This document shows, piece by piece, positions 30,748-41,428 of a stretch of 64,000 bases of DNA. A model generated the notes under the pieces. The model was not told where the DNA came from and did not search any database. It saw only the letters and a program-made list of their open reading frames with translations. The stretch lies in the NCBI GenBank assembly GCA_964304625.1, contig OZ199839.1, forward strand, positions 7,564,001-7,628,000, read 5' to 3'. The stretch is from Kudoa neothunni. Taxonomy: Eukaryota; Cnidaria. A program made the position numbers and the translations under genes. The stretch's first letter is position 1, and each line of letters begins with the position of its first letter.

Positions 30748-33700
30748 ATGGAGAATTCACCGAATGTTAGTGAAAACTCCATTGACCATTTGAAAGACAC
30801 GTGCCCCGAACTGTCGCGATCTGTTTTAATGTACTTCCAGGCCTGGCAGAAAGCTACAGTTAAACGAAGACGTAAACCTCCTCTCTGCATTAAAGCCAAC
30901 GAAATCGTTAAGATGGCAGAGCGCGTTTCCAAGGTCAAAAAGGACATTTCCGTTTTATGTCGAATGCGTCCGAACCCATCAAAAACTCAAAAAAAGCCAA
31001 ACTCTGAAGATAAGGACTTAATTGATGATTTGTTGAATCCGGAAGATGTGTCTTACTCAACGCAAGTGGCAATTCGAAAATTACAGACAAATCTTTCAAG
31101 AAACCGGCATAGTTTAGATATTCTCTATGATGAGTTTATGTCATTAATTCAGAAAGCAATTGATACCCGAGAATTTCCTGCTGAATTGCTAAACGAAGAT
31201 GGTTCTATTGATGTGTCGGAAGATCTTAAGTTTTTCCCGGTATTGCCAAAACAAACACTTTTACCTGCAGTAGAGACTATTCCGAAGAAGCTCGTCACAA
31301 AGACCATAGTTAATGGTGAGATTGTAATTTCTGAGTCGTCAGATATTACTCTTAATGACACCGGCAACAAATATAATACAGGAGCCTCCAGAGATAAGAT
31401 CTCGACAAATATCAACATTTCCGCGACGCCATCAAAAATGCTCGCGCAGCCAATTTCACCATTACCTAGCAAATCGCAGCCTCTTGTGCCAATTCCTCCC
31501 TTATCGGTTACTTCTGCCACTCCCAAGTCCACCACAACCTCTATTAAGGCAGCTAAAGCAAATAAACCCTCTAAAGCACCTACTAATTTAGCTAATTCCA
31601 GTATTAAATCAACCTCCACGTCTAATTCTAACTCTAATCGTAAGAATTCCAAGACCTCTTTTAACTATGACCATTCTTTGCTTAATAATAAGGCTTTTAA
31701 CTCTATTATTAATGTCCCTAACCCATCTCCTGTTACTTTAATGCCCCCCATTTCACCGGAAGGTAAAACTACCCCTCAAGGGAATCAAGAAAATCATGAA
31801 AGTCAAGAAACTCAAGATATCCCAAATGAAGAGGCCCCTGTTGAAATATCAGTCTCTGTTGTTCCTCCAGTCTCTCCAGTTGCCCCGTCTTCTCCTCCCC
31901 CTAAATCATCAATTCTGGAAAGATCCAAATCTTTCTTCCTAACCAAACCGCAATCTAACCAGAATCCCGACCACAACATTTCCATAGGCCAAATGATGAA
32001 AAATTTTCTTCATGGAGTAGCTACCACTATTTCCAGTCCAGAGCCTACACCAATTCCTGAGGACAACTTCAATATGACCCTTAAAGTCAACATTGAAGAC
32101 ATCAACTGCAGGACCAACAATGAAGATGCGGAATTTTTTGACTCTTTAGAAGAATTCCCCCTGGTTTTTGATGATACGACGCCCCTAAGTGACCAAAGTG
32201 ACCTATTGGATACCAGTGAAACCAACGAGAGCAACTACCTGCGAAATCCCGTAAAAAGGAATCGCCAGGCTCTGATTAGTGCCCTACCCAACGCCACTGA
32301 TTCCAATAATAATAGTGAGAGCAACGATGTCATCTGTCTTGATGATTTAAACCAACTTGAGTTCCCGCTCAAGAAGGAATTACTATCTCCTATTAATTCA
32401 CCTTCTCCACATTCTTTAAATTCCTTAAATTCCTTAAATTCTTTAAATTCCTCCAATTTAACTCCCCCCAACCACTCTGTTTCTAACCCCTTGTTGAAAC
32501 GTATTTCTATCTCTGATATAGCCCCCGCTATATTAACCACTCCTCCACCTCTATCCCCGATTGTTTCCCCCAATGAGAACTTTCTGTCTTCCCAGGATGT
32601 GAATAATTTTATCAGGGACATTAAGAAACAATCCTCCTCCAAACGTCGCTCCAAACCATCATCTGCTCCTCAGTCCAGATCTCCACAACCTTCTGCTCAT
32701 CCTTCCATCTCGGAAACAAATGAAAGTATCGACGCCAATTCGAATGACATTATTGTCATTGAGAAATCTCCCGAAAAATCATTTGTCTTCGAACCTATTG
32801 ATGAGAACAACGCCCCAGATCTGGACTTTTCCATACACAACGCCTCAACCGTCGCTCCCGATGCTGTAGAAGACCCTACAACTGGTGATATTGAAATGTT
32901 GTCTCCAGAAAAACAACCGCAACCCAAGTATCGAGAGGTGTCCACTCAAGATGTCATGGTTGTGATGCGCCAAGAAATTGGTGGTAACTATGGCATCCGA
33001 CCTCAAACACCCCCAACCCAATCTCCACCTCCACCTTCAATTCGAGAACATCAGACGGTCCAGCCAACTCAACTAACCCCTGAAGAGACTGCGCCAGCTG
33101 ATGATACGGAAGTTCCCCCAAGCGACCAACCACAGCCCAATCTCACCAAATACCAACGCCGGAAATTAGAAGAGGAGAAGAAACTTAAAGCAGCTTCGTC
33201 CATGATGAAACACCTCATCAATCACATTGGATCGACTGAATCCTGTGACTTCCTCTATGCTAAATTCCTGGAGTCAGCCATCGAACATGCAAAAGAACTC
33301 CATATGCATAGGGTTCCTTTCACACGTCCCAACGATAACGACGCTGAAAACAGACCCGCCAACCCGTATGATGAATCTAACGTGGTCCCCAACAACAACC
33401 CCGCCGACCCAAGCACCACCTTTGTCAGAAGAATCCAACGTCCGCTCACCAGAAGAGCGAATGAAAGAAGACTCCGTGGCCTCTACCGCACAAACATGAA
33501 ACGCTGCTATAACGAAGTTGTGCAAGACCCTCCAAAATGGTGTACCGCATCTGCTAACCGAATTGCGGATGCGCTCACACTCTCAATGCCTGCCCCGCCA
33601 CAAATTCCTGACGATGCCACCGATGAAGCCATCCCAATATCCCCAACTGATGAAAACACTCAACGTGACATCTATGATTTCCAACGAAACTATTCCGATG

Positions 33701-36072
33701 TCCACATCTCCCCTGAGGACGTGTTGTTTGCGCTCGAAAAAGCCAATAAAGATACCGCCGTGGGTACCGATGGGATCCAAATGTCATTTTGGAAGCGTTT
33801 GCCCCAAATTGAATTTGCCCTCGCACCACTCTTCAACTGCATCGTCAACTCGAGCACAATCCCCCAAAGTTGGCTGGAATCAAGACTCGTCTTAATTCCA
33901 AAGTCCAAAGAAGCGGACAGCAATGACCCTTCAGAATATCGTCCCATCTCCATAACCCAAACCATCTACCGCCTCTTCATGAGTTGCCTAAACAGGAAGC
34001 TCCGCCCCCTTATCCAACTCTCACCTGCACAGAAAGGGTTTCTTCAAAGTGACGGCTGCGTTGAGCACGCCTTCACTTTGCAAGAGATCCTGGACGACTC
34101 ACGCAGAAGACAATCCCGAATCAATGCTGTTTGGATTGATATCCAAAAAGCATTCGATTCCGTCCCCCACAACTACATCCTCCACCAACTGAAGAAGCAG
34201 AAGATCCCCTCCAACATCGTGGCTCTAGTAGACAACCTCTACAATGGATGCTTCAACATCGCCACCGACAAAGATGGTAACACCGCCAACATCAAACCCA
34301 ACGGCCGAGGTGTGAGGCAAGGTTGTCCCCTGTCTCCCCTCCTCTTCAACATGGTCATCAACCCCCTACTGGACGATATTACAGATAGTGGTATTGGCTA
34401 CCCCCTCCGAGGAAGAAACATTGGTGCCCAATGTTTCGCCGATGATTTAGTTCTGCTCGCCAACAACGACGATGATATGGACACACTTCTGAGGAAAACA
34501 GAAAGCTTTTTAACCAAAACTTCGCTTTCTGTCAACCACTCGAAGTGTGCCAACTTGAAGGTCACCTACTCCTACAGCAGAAGAACCATCAACACCTCTC
34601 CCCTCAACACCCCCACGCTCTTCGACGTCCACATCCCCCCGATGGAAGATTACTACAAGTATCTTGGCGTCCTCTCCAACCTGCAATCTTTTAAAGATTT
34701 GCCTCCCGCCTTCACCGAATTCATCTCCAAACTAAATAAAATATCAAATTCGTCTCTCCTACCATTTCAGAAACTAAACTTACTGAAGATATATGTTTAC
34801 CCAACCTTAGACCACACAATGAAAAACCACATCCTCAGAATTGAAGACCTGGCGAAAATTGATGCCCTCATTCTAAGAAACGTACGTAAGTGGCTCAATC
34901 TTCCCAACTCATCGACCAAACACATCTTTTACATTCCCAACGCTGCCGGGGGACTCGGACTGAGGCAAATAACGAAGGACTATGCCGCCTTACGGCTGGC
35001 CGCTGGCCTCAACTTGATTAACTCGTCCGACGAAACCATCCAAAATGTAGCAAGAAAGTCCCTCGAAGAAATATGCGCAAAGAGGAGCAACAACTCAATG
35101 GACCCCCTAAAGTATCTCCACCTGGACGAAGAACCTTGTGTTTCACGCGACATCCGAAGCTTAATGTCTTCTATGCGTTTGAACCGCAAGTCGATAAAAG
35201 TGGACTTGTGCCAACCATCAGACGACCCCAACCACATGGAAATCGACGACGAAGTGCTCAACCCTCCAATCTTCAAACCGAAGAATCCCACATATAAACC
35301 CACAAGAATCAAACTCCTACGCTGGCATCTACAATCAAGCCATCTTCAACTCCTAAAAGCTCAACTTGACCAAGGAAGATCGGCCGGATGCTTCAGCCAA
35401 CACCATGAATCCAACTCATGGACCCGAACCGGGAACATAAAAATATCAGCTTACAGGTTCGGAATCATGGGAAGGATAAATGTGTTGCCCACCATGACAG
35501 TTCTTCATCGCGCTCAATCCACCCTCGACACCCAATGCCGCCGCTGTCCGTGTCAAGTGGAAACACTTGGTCACATCCTGAACGGCTGCCCCAACAACAA
35601 AGACTCCATAATTCTCCGCCACAACAATGTCCTAGAGACGATAGCCTCTAAAATTAAAGTAGGCAAGAAATACGAAGTAAGGATTGACAAGCTCTTCCCT
35701 GATGGTGTACTAATCGGCGACCGAAGACCCGACATTCAACTGATCCACCAACGCTCCAAGACCATCATCGTCGCTGATGTGTCAGTCTGCTATGAATCGT
35801 CCTTGGAACGCATGAATGAAGTGAGAAACCACAAACTCAACAAGTATAACGATGAGTTTGCTCTCCTGGAACAAGCTGGATGGAAAGTGCTCCCCACCGC
35901 CCTTATCTTTGGTTCACTCGGATCTCACCACCCCCTCAACTCTCAAGCCTACACCCTTCTCCATATCCAAAGTCAGAAGAAAGTGAAGACCCTGATGAAA
36001 ACCATTACCACATCCCTGATTGAAAGTTCCCACATGATTTGGAATAGTCATGTGCGAACGACTAGATCCTAA
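30748..36072 (+). CDS. RT-RLE retrotransposon protein (copy 6)
   Basis: 1774 aa, uninterrupted. The N-terminus ('SIDHLKDTCPELSRSVLMY') and 'DGSIDVSEDLKFFPVLP' match the other subfamilies. The disordered region carries a tandem 'SLNSLNSLNS' run encoded at about 32412-32455. RT catalytic residues are D1131 and F-A-D-D at 1230-1233. The zinc knuckle starts at C1597, with P in place of S between its second and third cysteines. The endonuclease has P-D at 1661-1662 and D1677. The motif-B region has 'NMVINPLL' where the others have 'VIDPLL', a change outside the catalytic triad. Potentially active. Confidence 0.92.
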   Translation: MENSPNVSENSIDHLKDTCPELSRSVLMYFQAWQKATVKRRRKPPLCIKANEIVKMAERVSKVKKDISVLCRMRPNPSKTQKKPNSEDKDLIDDLLNPEDVSYSTQVAIRKLQTNLSRNRHSLDILYDEFMSLIQKAIDTREFPAELLNEDGSIDVSEDLKFFPVLPKQTLLPAVETIPKKLVTKTIVNGEIVISESSDITLNDTGNKYNTGASRDKISTNINISATPSKMLAQPISPLPSKSQPLVPIPPLSVTSATPKSTTTSIKAAKANKPSKAPTNLANSSIKSTSTSNSNSNRKNSKTSFNYDHSLLNNKAFNSIINVPNPSPVTLMPPISPEGKTTPQGNQENHESQETQDIPNEEAPVEISVSVVPPVSPVAPSSPPPKSSILERSKSFFLTKPQSNQNPDHNISIGQMMKNFLHGVATTISSPEPTPIPEDNFNMTLKVNIEDINCRTNNEDAEFFDSLEEFPLVFDDTTPLSDQSDLLDTSETNESNYLRNPVKRNRQALISALPNATDSNNNSESNDVICLDDLNQLEFPLKKELLSPINSPSPHSLNSLNSLNSLNSSNLTPPNHSVSNPLLKRISISDIAPAILTTPPPLSPIVSPNENFLSSQDVNNFIRDIKKQSSSKRRSKPSSAPQSRSPQPSAHPSISETNESIDANSNDIIVIEKSPEKSFVFEPIDENNAPDLDFSIHNASTVAPDAVEDPTTGDIEMLSPEKQPQPKYREVSTQDVMVVMRQEIGGNYGIRPQTPPTQSPPPPSIREHQTVQPTQLTPEETAPADDTEVPPSDQPQPNLTKYQRRKLEEEKKLKAASSMMKHLINHIGSTESCDFLYAKFLESAIEHAKELHMHRVPFTRPNDNDAENRPANPYDESNVVPNNNPADPSTTFVRRIQRPLTRRANERRLRGLYRTNMKRCYNEVVQDPPKWCTASANRIADALTLSMPAPPQIPDDATDEAIPISPTDENTQRDIYDFQRNYSDVHISPEDVLFALEKANKDTAVGTDGIQMSFWKRLPQIEFALAPLFNCIVNSSTIPQSWLESRLVLIPKSKEADSNDPSEYRPISITQTIYRLFMSCLNRKLRPLIQLSPAQKGFLQSDGCVEHAFTLQEILDDSRRRQSRINAVWIDIQKAFDSVPHNYILHQLKKQKIPSNIVALVDNLYNGCFNIATDKDGNTANIKPNGRGVRQGCPLSPLLFNMVINPLLDDITDSGIGYPLRGRNIGAQCFADDLVLLANNDDDMDTLLRKTESFLTKTSLSVNHSKCANLKVTYSYSRRTINTSPLNTPTLFDVHIPPMEDYYKYLGVLSNLQSFKDLPPAFTEFISKLNKISNSSLLPFQKLNLLKIYVYPTLDHTMKNHILRIEDLAKIDALILRNVRKWLNLPNSSTKHIFYIPNAAGGLGLRQITKDYAALRLAAGLNLINSSDETIQNVARKSLEEICAKRSNNSMDPLKYLHLDEEPCVSRDIRSLMSSMRLNRKSIKVDLCQPSDDPNHMEIDDEVLNPPIFKPKNPTYKPTRIKLLRWHLQSSHLQLLKAQLDQGRSAGCFSQHHESNSWTRTGNIKISAYRFGIMGRINVLPTMTVLHRAQSTLDTQCRRCPCQVETLGHILNGCPNNKDSIILRHNNVLETIASKIKVGKKYEVRIDKLFPDGVLIGDRRPDIQLIHQRSKTIIVADVSVCYESSLERMNEVRNHKLNKYNDEFALLEQAGWKVLPTALIFGSLGSHHPLNSQAYTLLHIQSQKKVKTLMKTITTSLIESSHMIWNSHVRTTRS
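36031..36054 (+). other. hairpin near the ORF end, copy 6
   Basis: The same stem, with one A-T pair replaced by a G-T wobble (right arm AGTCATGTG); the loop TGGAAT is kept. Confidence 0.55.
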
Positions 36073-36205
36073 TCTTCTCTCCACTCAACGCTCAATCCTA
36101 CGTTCAACTGCTGATTCCAACCTCCACCTAACATCCATGAAAATCTCCACTAGTCCTCAATCCAATTAGCTTATATAAACACGGTAGCGATTATGTAGTT
36201 ATTAG

Positions 36206-36241
36206 AATCCATCGACCCGAGTTCGAATCTCGGTACGGCCA
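36206..36241 (+). repeat. tRNA-Gln 3' half between copies 6 and 7
   Basis: 36 bp, TACGGCC type; copy 6 ends ...ATTAG before AATCC. Confidence 0.92.
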
Positions 36242-36327
36242 CTCCCTCTTTTGTTTTTTTGTGGTATTGTCTTTTTTGGGCTATTTTTTGGCGTTTTCTG
36301 TGCTTTCTTTGACGATAGTTGAATAAA

Positions 36328-36361
36328 GTAACTGTTTTTCTTTGTGTTGCTAACAAATTAG
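36328..36361 (+). other. 34-nt intron-like segment, copy 7
   Basis: Begins GTAACT, has TGCTAAC, ends AAATTAG. Again exactly 34 nt in the most diverged leader, 17 nt before ATG 36379. Confidence 0.65.
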
Positions 36362-36378
36362 ATACGTGTGACTGCAAC

Positions 36379-39300
36379 ATGGTAAACGCAGGTGAAAACA
36401 CCAGAAACCTGGAATGCCATTTGGATGCCGCGTGCGCCGAACTCTCACGAGTCGTTTTGACCTACTTCCGTGCCTGGGAGCTCGCCAATAGTAGGTGTAG
36501 AAGAAAGCCGGAGCTATGTAAAAAGGCTCGTGAGATTGTGAGGTGTCTACAACGCGTAGAGGCTGCGAAAAAGGGAATTTCCGATTTACGTCGTACGGAG
36601 CCGAATGGTGAAACTTCAACTTTGGTTGAGATTTTACCTTCTGTTACGTGTGGAGTGAGTTGTGATGTTCAAACACCTTTATCGCATCAAGAAAAAGTTG
36701 AACTGCGAAAACGGCAGTCAAAACTGTCCAGAACTCGTCAGGTTCTCGACGTTTTGTACAATGACTTTATGTCACTTGTGCAGAAAGCCGTGGATGCTGG
36801 CGAGTTTCCGGAAGCGTTGATGAATAATGACGGATCTGTTGATATATCGGCAGATCTGAAGTTCTTCCCAGTGCTGGCAGGACAACCCGATCTTATTCCA
36901 GAGCCATCGGAAATAGTGCCGCGCATTGACATTGAAAAATGCATCCCACCACACCAAACTCGTAGTGCAAGTTTGCGGAAGTCTTCTCTACGTGACAAAA
37001 GAGTTGAAAAAGACGTGATTGTCATTGACGAGGAGAACGAAGCAAATTTGACACCAAACGAATCTACCGGTCGGCCATTGATGAGCGCGCAACTAACGCC
37101 ATCTTCGCCGAATATGAATGCTAGGGCGGTTTTTGAGGATACGCAACCCCCAATTGATAAGCCCTATGATTTGTTTGGTGATGTTTTTAATAATACCCAC
37201 CATTCTAGTGTCGCCGACATCGAACCTGGCCAACCCGTTGCAGAAAATGCAATTCGTTTAATGCCAATTGAACAGTCCGAGGTGATTTTGTCTAACGAGA
37301 ACCCTACAGCTGACAAAATCACCGAAGATGCTTCATCCCCATCAGCAGATGATATCTTGAACAAAACCTCGGAGGTTATTGTTGAAAATTTGGAAGAAAG
37401 CCCTCAAGAAAACCGAACCAAGTCATTTTTCATCGGACCAAATTCTCCACCAATAAGTAAGATATTTTGCATTGGTTCTGATGATAATGATGATGGAAAT
37501 ACTGCTCTTGCTTCTTCCCAACCGACTACAAGCTCTCCATCTGTTTCCCGCCCCCATCTTCGTCCCAGGAAGCGTAATCGCATAGAAATGTGCGATGAAA
37601 CTTCCTCGCTTCCACCATTGGCACCCATCACTGACCGTCCAACCAAACGACCGAGATTGGGACCCAACTTCCTTGCGTCCCTTTCTTCACATCCATCTAC
37701 TGCTTCAATGCCTTCCCCCGCTTCAATTTTGAGCACTTTGGACGCTCCTACAATAGCTTCGACGCAGCAAATCGCCGACTTTATTGAGGAGCACACAAAC
37801 AAGATTCCAACTTTCCTAAGTCAAGACCAGTTGGATCGTTCTTCTGGCGAATTGAGAGAGAAATCTTTCAATTTCGAACCAGAAAACGCTCCTCCGGACT
37901 TGAACTTTTCCACCATCGACCCAGCACAAGTAAGCTTTCATGTGGCAGATGATATAGCTGAAAATGATGATAACTCCCCATCCACTGCTCCCACTACTGA
38001 AGATAACGGAGACATTGATGCCGTCGCGGAAATTATCACTCAAGGTCCTTCCGATCAGCAAGCGAGTGATAATATCCCTCCAAACTCTCCAGCACTGGTT
38101 TCTGCTCAAGAAGTCCTTGACTTTTTGAGGGAGTATAATGGTCGTCAGGCCCCAGTTACTGAGGTTGTGCAAGAAAACCCCATCGATGAGATTCTCTCAC
38201 AACAACCAGCGCCATCGTCTGCCGCTGCTGATGTTGATCCTGCTCAACAGCAACAACGTCCTCTTTCAAAATATCAAGAAAGAAAGAACAAAGAGGACGC
38301 AATGTTAAAAGCAGCGGCCAACATGTTGAAGCTTGTTGTGAATCACAACACCAACAACATGGCATGTAACGAGCTGTATGAAAAATTCCTTTCTACAGCA
38401 ACCGAGCATGCCAAGCTTCTGAATCTGCACTACTGTCCGCTTGAAAAAAGCGCAGTACAAGGAAATTCAGAAGCTGTGGAAGCCCCCAACCTCCAGATGA
38501 TCCAAACCAACCTCCCCAACGTCTACCACGCCAATTCCCTCTTACCAGAAGAGCGAATGAGAAGCGCCTGAGGGGCTTGTACCGCACTAATATGAAGAAG
38601 TGCTATAATGAAGTGGTGCAAGACCCTCCGAAGTGGTGTAAAGCTTCCCCTACGCAAATAGTAGAAGCACTCACCCTTCCTCCACCGCAAAACATCCCAC
38701 TCCCTGAATATCTGGAAACAGAAACAAGGAGACCCCATGAAGATCCTCTATCCCAACCTGGTGCCTACAACGTGGATGAGCCGTACAGCTTCTACCTGAA
38801 TTACAGTGAACTGTATTTCTCGCCGGAAGATGTACTGTTCTCCTTAGAGAGGGCCAAGAAAGATACCGCATGTGGGACAGACGGCATCCAAATGCAATTT
38901 TGGAAACGTCTGCCTCAGTTCAACCATATTGTGGCCCCTCTCTTTAATTTGATGTTGCACCAGAGCACAGTCCCCGCTAGCTGGCTGGAATCGCGCCTCA
39001 TCCTTCTCCCGAAGTCCGAAGACCCCGATTCCTCCGATCCCCTCCAATATCGACCCATCTCCGTCACCCAGACGCTCTACAGAGTGTTCATGAGTTGCCT
39101 CAATAGGAAACTCAGACCTCTGATCGACCTGTCGCCGTCCCAAAAGGGCTTCCGAGAGAGTGATGGCTGCGTTGAGCACGCCTTCTCTTTTCAAGAAGTC
39201 CTCGATGACGCTCGCCGAGGGAGAACCAAATTAAATGTCGTTTGGATTGATATCCAAAAGGCGTTTGATTCGGTTCCCCACAACTTGCTCATCGCACATT

Positions 39301-41176
39301 TGAAAAAATCCAAATTGCCTCAGAGGATAGTCCAGCTCATCGACAACCTGTACGCTGGATCATATAATGTGATCCAGGACAGGTCAGGTAACTCTGCTAA
39401 TTTGTTGTCTAACGGAAGAGGCGTGAGACAGGGGTGCCCCCTGTCTCCCCTCCTATTCAATATAGTTATCGACCCCCTACTGGCTAAGATCAACGAAAGC
39501 GGCATTGGGTATCCTATTCTCGGTCAGAGGATAGGTGCTCAATGTTTTGCCGACGACCTGGTCCTCTTGACAGATGGGGCGGAAGATATGAACCGGCTTC
39601 TGAAGATAACGGAAGATTTCCTCATAACCGCCCAACTTCGTGTCAACCACGCCAAATGCGCCTCGCTCAAAGTAAGCTATATATATAGCAGGCGCATTAT
39701 CAACGAAGACCCATCCCTTTCGCCGAAACTCTTTGGAACCACCATTCCACCCATTCAAGACTTTTACAAATATTTGGGTACCTGCGCCAACCTCCAATCC
39801 TTCAAGGATCTACCACCCTGCTTCAAGAAGTTTGAAGAAAACCTCAAGAAGCTATCAGATTCACCTCTCCTACCATTCCAGAAGATCAACCTGCTGAAGA
39901 TCTACCTGTTCCCAACCCTAGACTTCGTGATGAAGAATCATATTCTCCGGATCGAAGATTTAAGTAAGTATGACGCCCTCATCCTACGAAATATCCGAAA
40001 ATGGCTCAACTTACCCAACTCTTCGACCACCCACCTATTTTACACCCCAAATTGCTCCGGTGGTCTCGGACTCCGTCAATTGACCAAAGACTATGCTGCC
40101 TTAAGGCTGGCCTCTAGTCTTAATGTGCTCAATTCGAAGGACGAGACCATCCAGAAGATAGCCCGCCTCTCCCTGGTGAAGATAGTGGATCAACGATCGA
40201 AATCCCAAATGGATCCACTACGCTACGTCCATGAAGAAACGGAACCTACCGTCGCCCGCGATATCCTAAGTCTACTGTCGTCCATCAGATTGAACCAGAA
40301 ATCAATCAACGTCGCCTTGTGCCAGAACTCTGACGATACGGCCCACTTGGACATCGATTCAGATTCCCTCCTTCCTCCACTCAACCCACCGAAGAACCCC
40401 AACTTCACCATCACCCGTGTCAAGCAGCTCCGCTGGCACCTTCAGTTCACCCACATGAAGAAGTGGACTGATCAACTCGACCAGGGAAGATCAGTCAAGT
40501 GCTTCGCAGATACGAAGGAAGCAAACACATGGACCCGAACCGGAAATATAAAAGTAAGTGCCTACAGGTTCGGGCTCATGGGAAGAATCAATGTCTTGCC
40601 CACCAACACCGTCCTCCATCGCGCCCACTCCACCCTGGACACTCAATGTCGACGTTGCTCCTGCCAAGTCGAGACCCTAGGTCACGTCTTGAACGGATGT
40701 CAACGCGGCAAAGAGTTGATAATCAAGCGCCACGATGCTGTTCTCGACCAACTACTCAACTATAAGAAGAAATACGGTAAGGCCTACGAGTTACGGGTTA
40801 ATTCTAGGTTCCCCGCAATTTCTTCATCCCGTCGTCCCGACATTCAAATTCTCCACCAACAATCCAAAACTCTAGTTGTGGTTGATATTTCCGTATGCTA
40901 TGAATCGAGCTTGGACCGTATGGACCAAGTGAGATCCCATAAAATACGGAAATATGAACCCGAGTTTGAGCAGCTTCGAAACCTTGGTTATCACGTCCTA
41001 CCAGCCGCGTTAATCTATGGCTCCTTGGGAAGCCACCACCATTGAAATGGGGAAGTGTACACACTTCTCCAACTGTCTTCCGAGCGCAAGCGACGAAGCC
41101 TGTTGAAGAATGTTACGTCTACCTTGATCGAGTGTTCCCACAAAATTTGGAACCACCACATCCGAACCGAAGCATA
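36379..41176 (+). pseudogene. RT-RLE retrotransposon protein (copy 7), frameshift and premature stop
   Basis: The start is ATG 36379, after the intron-like segment. The first frame runs to 38571. A one-base deletion in a C-run near 38483 (GCCCCCAACC against GCACCCCAACC in copy 8) shifts the frame. The second frame then covers 'TRRANEKRLRGLYRTNM' and the whole RT ('FADDLVLLT'), zinc knuckle and endonuclease. A TGA at 41043-41045 replaces an Arg codon (CGA in copy 9), 43 codons before the natural stop at 41174-41176. All catalytic motifs are otherwise present. With only two lesions the copy died recently, or the frameshift is a consensus error. Confidence 0.85.
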
Positions 41177-41251
41177 ATCCACTATCTATCCTCGAAATTC
41201 CACATATGCATTAACTATTAAATAACACACATGCGCATTTCCTTGTTTTAA

Positions 41252-41287
41252 AATCCATCGACCCGAGTTCGAATCTCGGTACGACCA
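41252..41287 (+). repeat. tRNA-Gln 3' half before copy 8 (TACGACC variant)
   Basis: 36 bp with acceptor strand TACGACC, intermediate between the TACAACC and TACGGCC types. It is followed by a copy-3-type leader start (ACTTCCATTTTAC). Confidence 0.9.
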
Positions 41288-41374
41288 CTTCCATTTTACA
41301 TTTTTGGAACTATTGTCTTTTTTTGGGCTATTTTTTGGCGTTTTTAGCGGCTGCCTTTTATCAGGAAAGTTAAA

Positions 41375-41408
41375 GTAAGTTCTTTTATTGTTGTTGCTAA
41401 TTTTTTAG
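41375..41408 (+). other. 34-nt intron-like segment, copy 8
   Basis: Same as copy 6 (TGCTAAT form), 20 nt before ATG 41429. Confidence 0.6.
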
Positions 41409-41428
41409 GTACATACGACGGTTGGAAG

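Larger units (their letters stand above)
30607..36205 (+). mobile_element. tRNA-targeted LINE, copy 6 (third subfamily, intact)
   Basis: The leader is almost identical to copy 1 up to the ATG, including the intron-like segment (one base differs, TGCTAAT for TGCTAAC). The ORF beyond the first few codons is a distinct diverged subfamily. The 3' UTR (36073-36205) shares only patches with copy 1. This contrast suggests that the leader was exchanged between subfamilies or is under strong constraint. Confidence 0.9.
36242..41251 (+). mobile_element. tRNA-targeted LINE, copy 7 (fourth subfamily, two lesions)
   Basis: Shorter than the others (about 5.0 kb) because the disordered N-terminal region is shorter. 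The first 50-60 bp of the leader match copy 1; the rest of the leader up to the intron-like segment is different. The 3' UTR is short (41177-41251) and ends in TTTTA before AATCC. Confidence 0.88.

Noticed and set aside
36319-36378. Upstream extension of the copy 7 protein
   Set aside because: It overlaps the intron-like segment and has no counterpart in the other copies. ATG 36379 is the consistent start.
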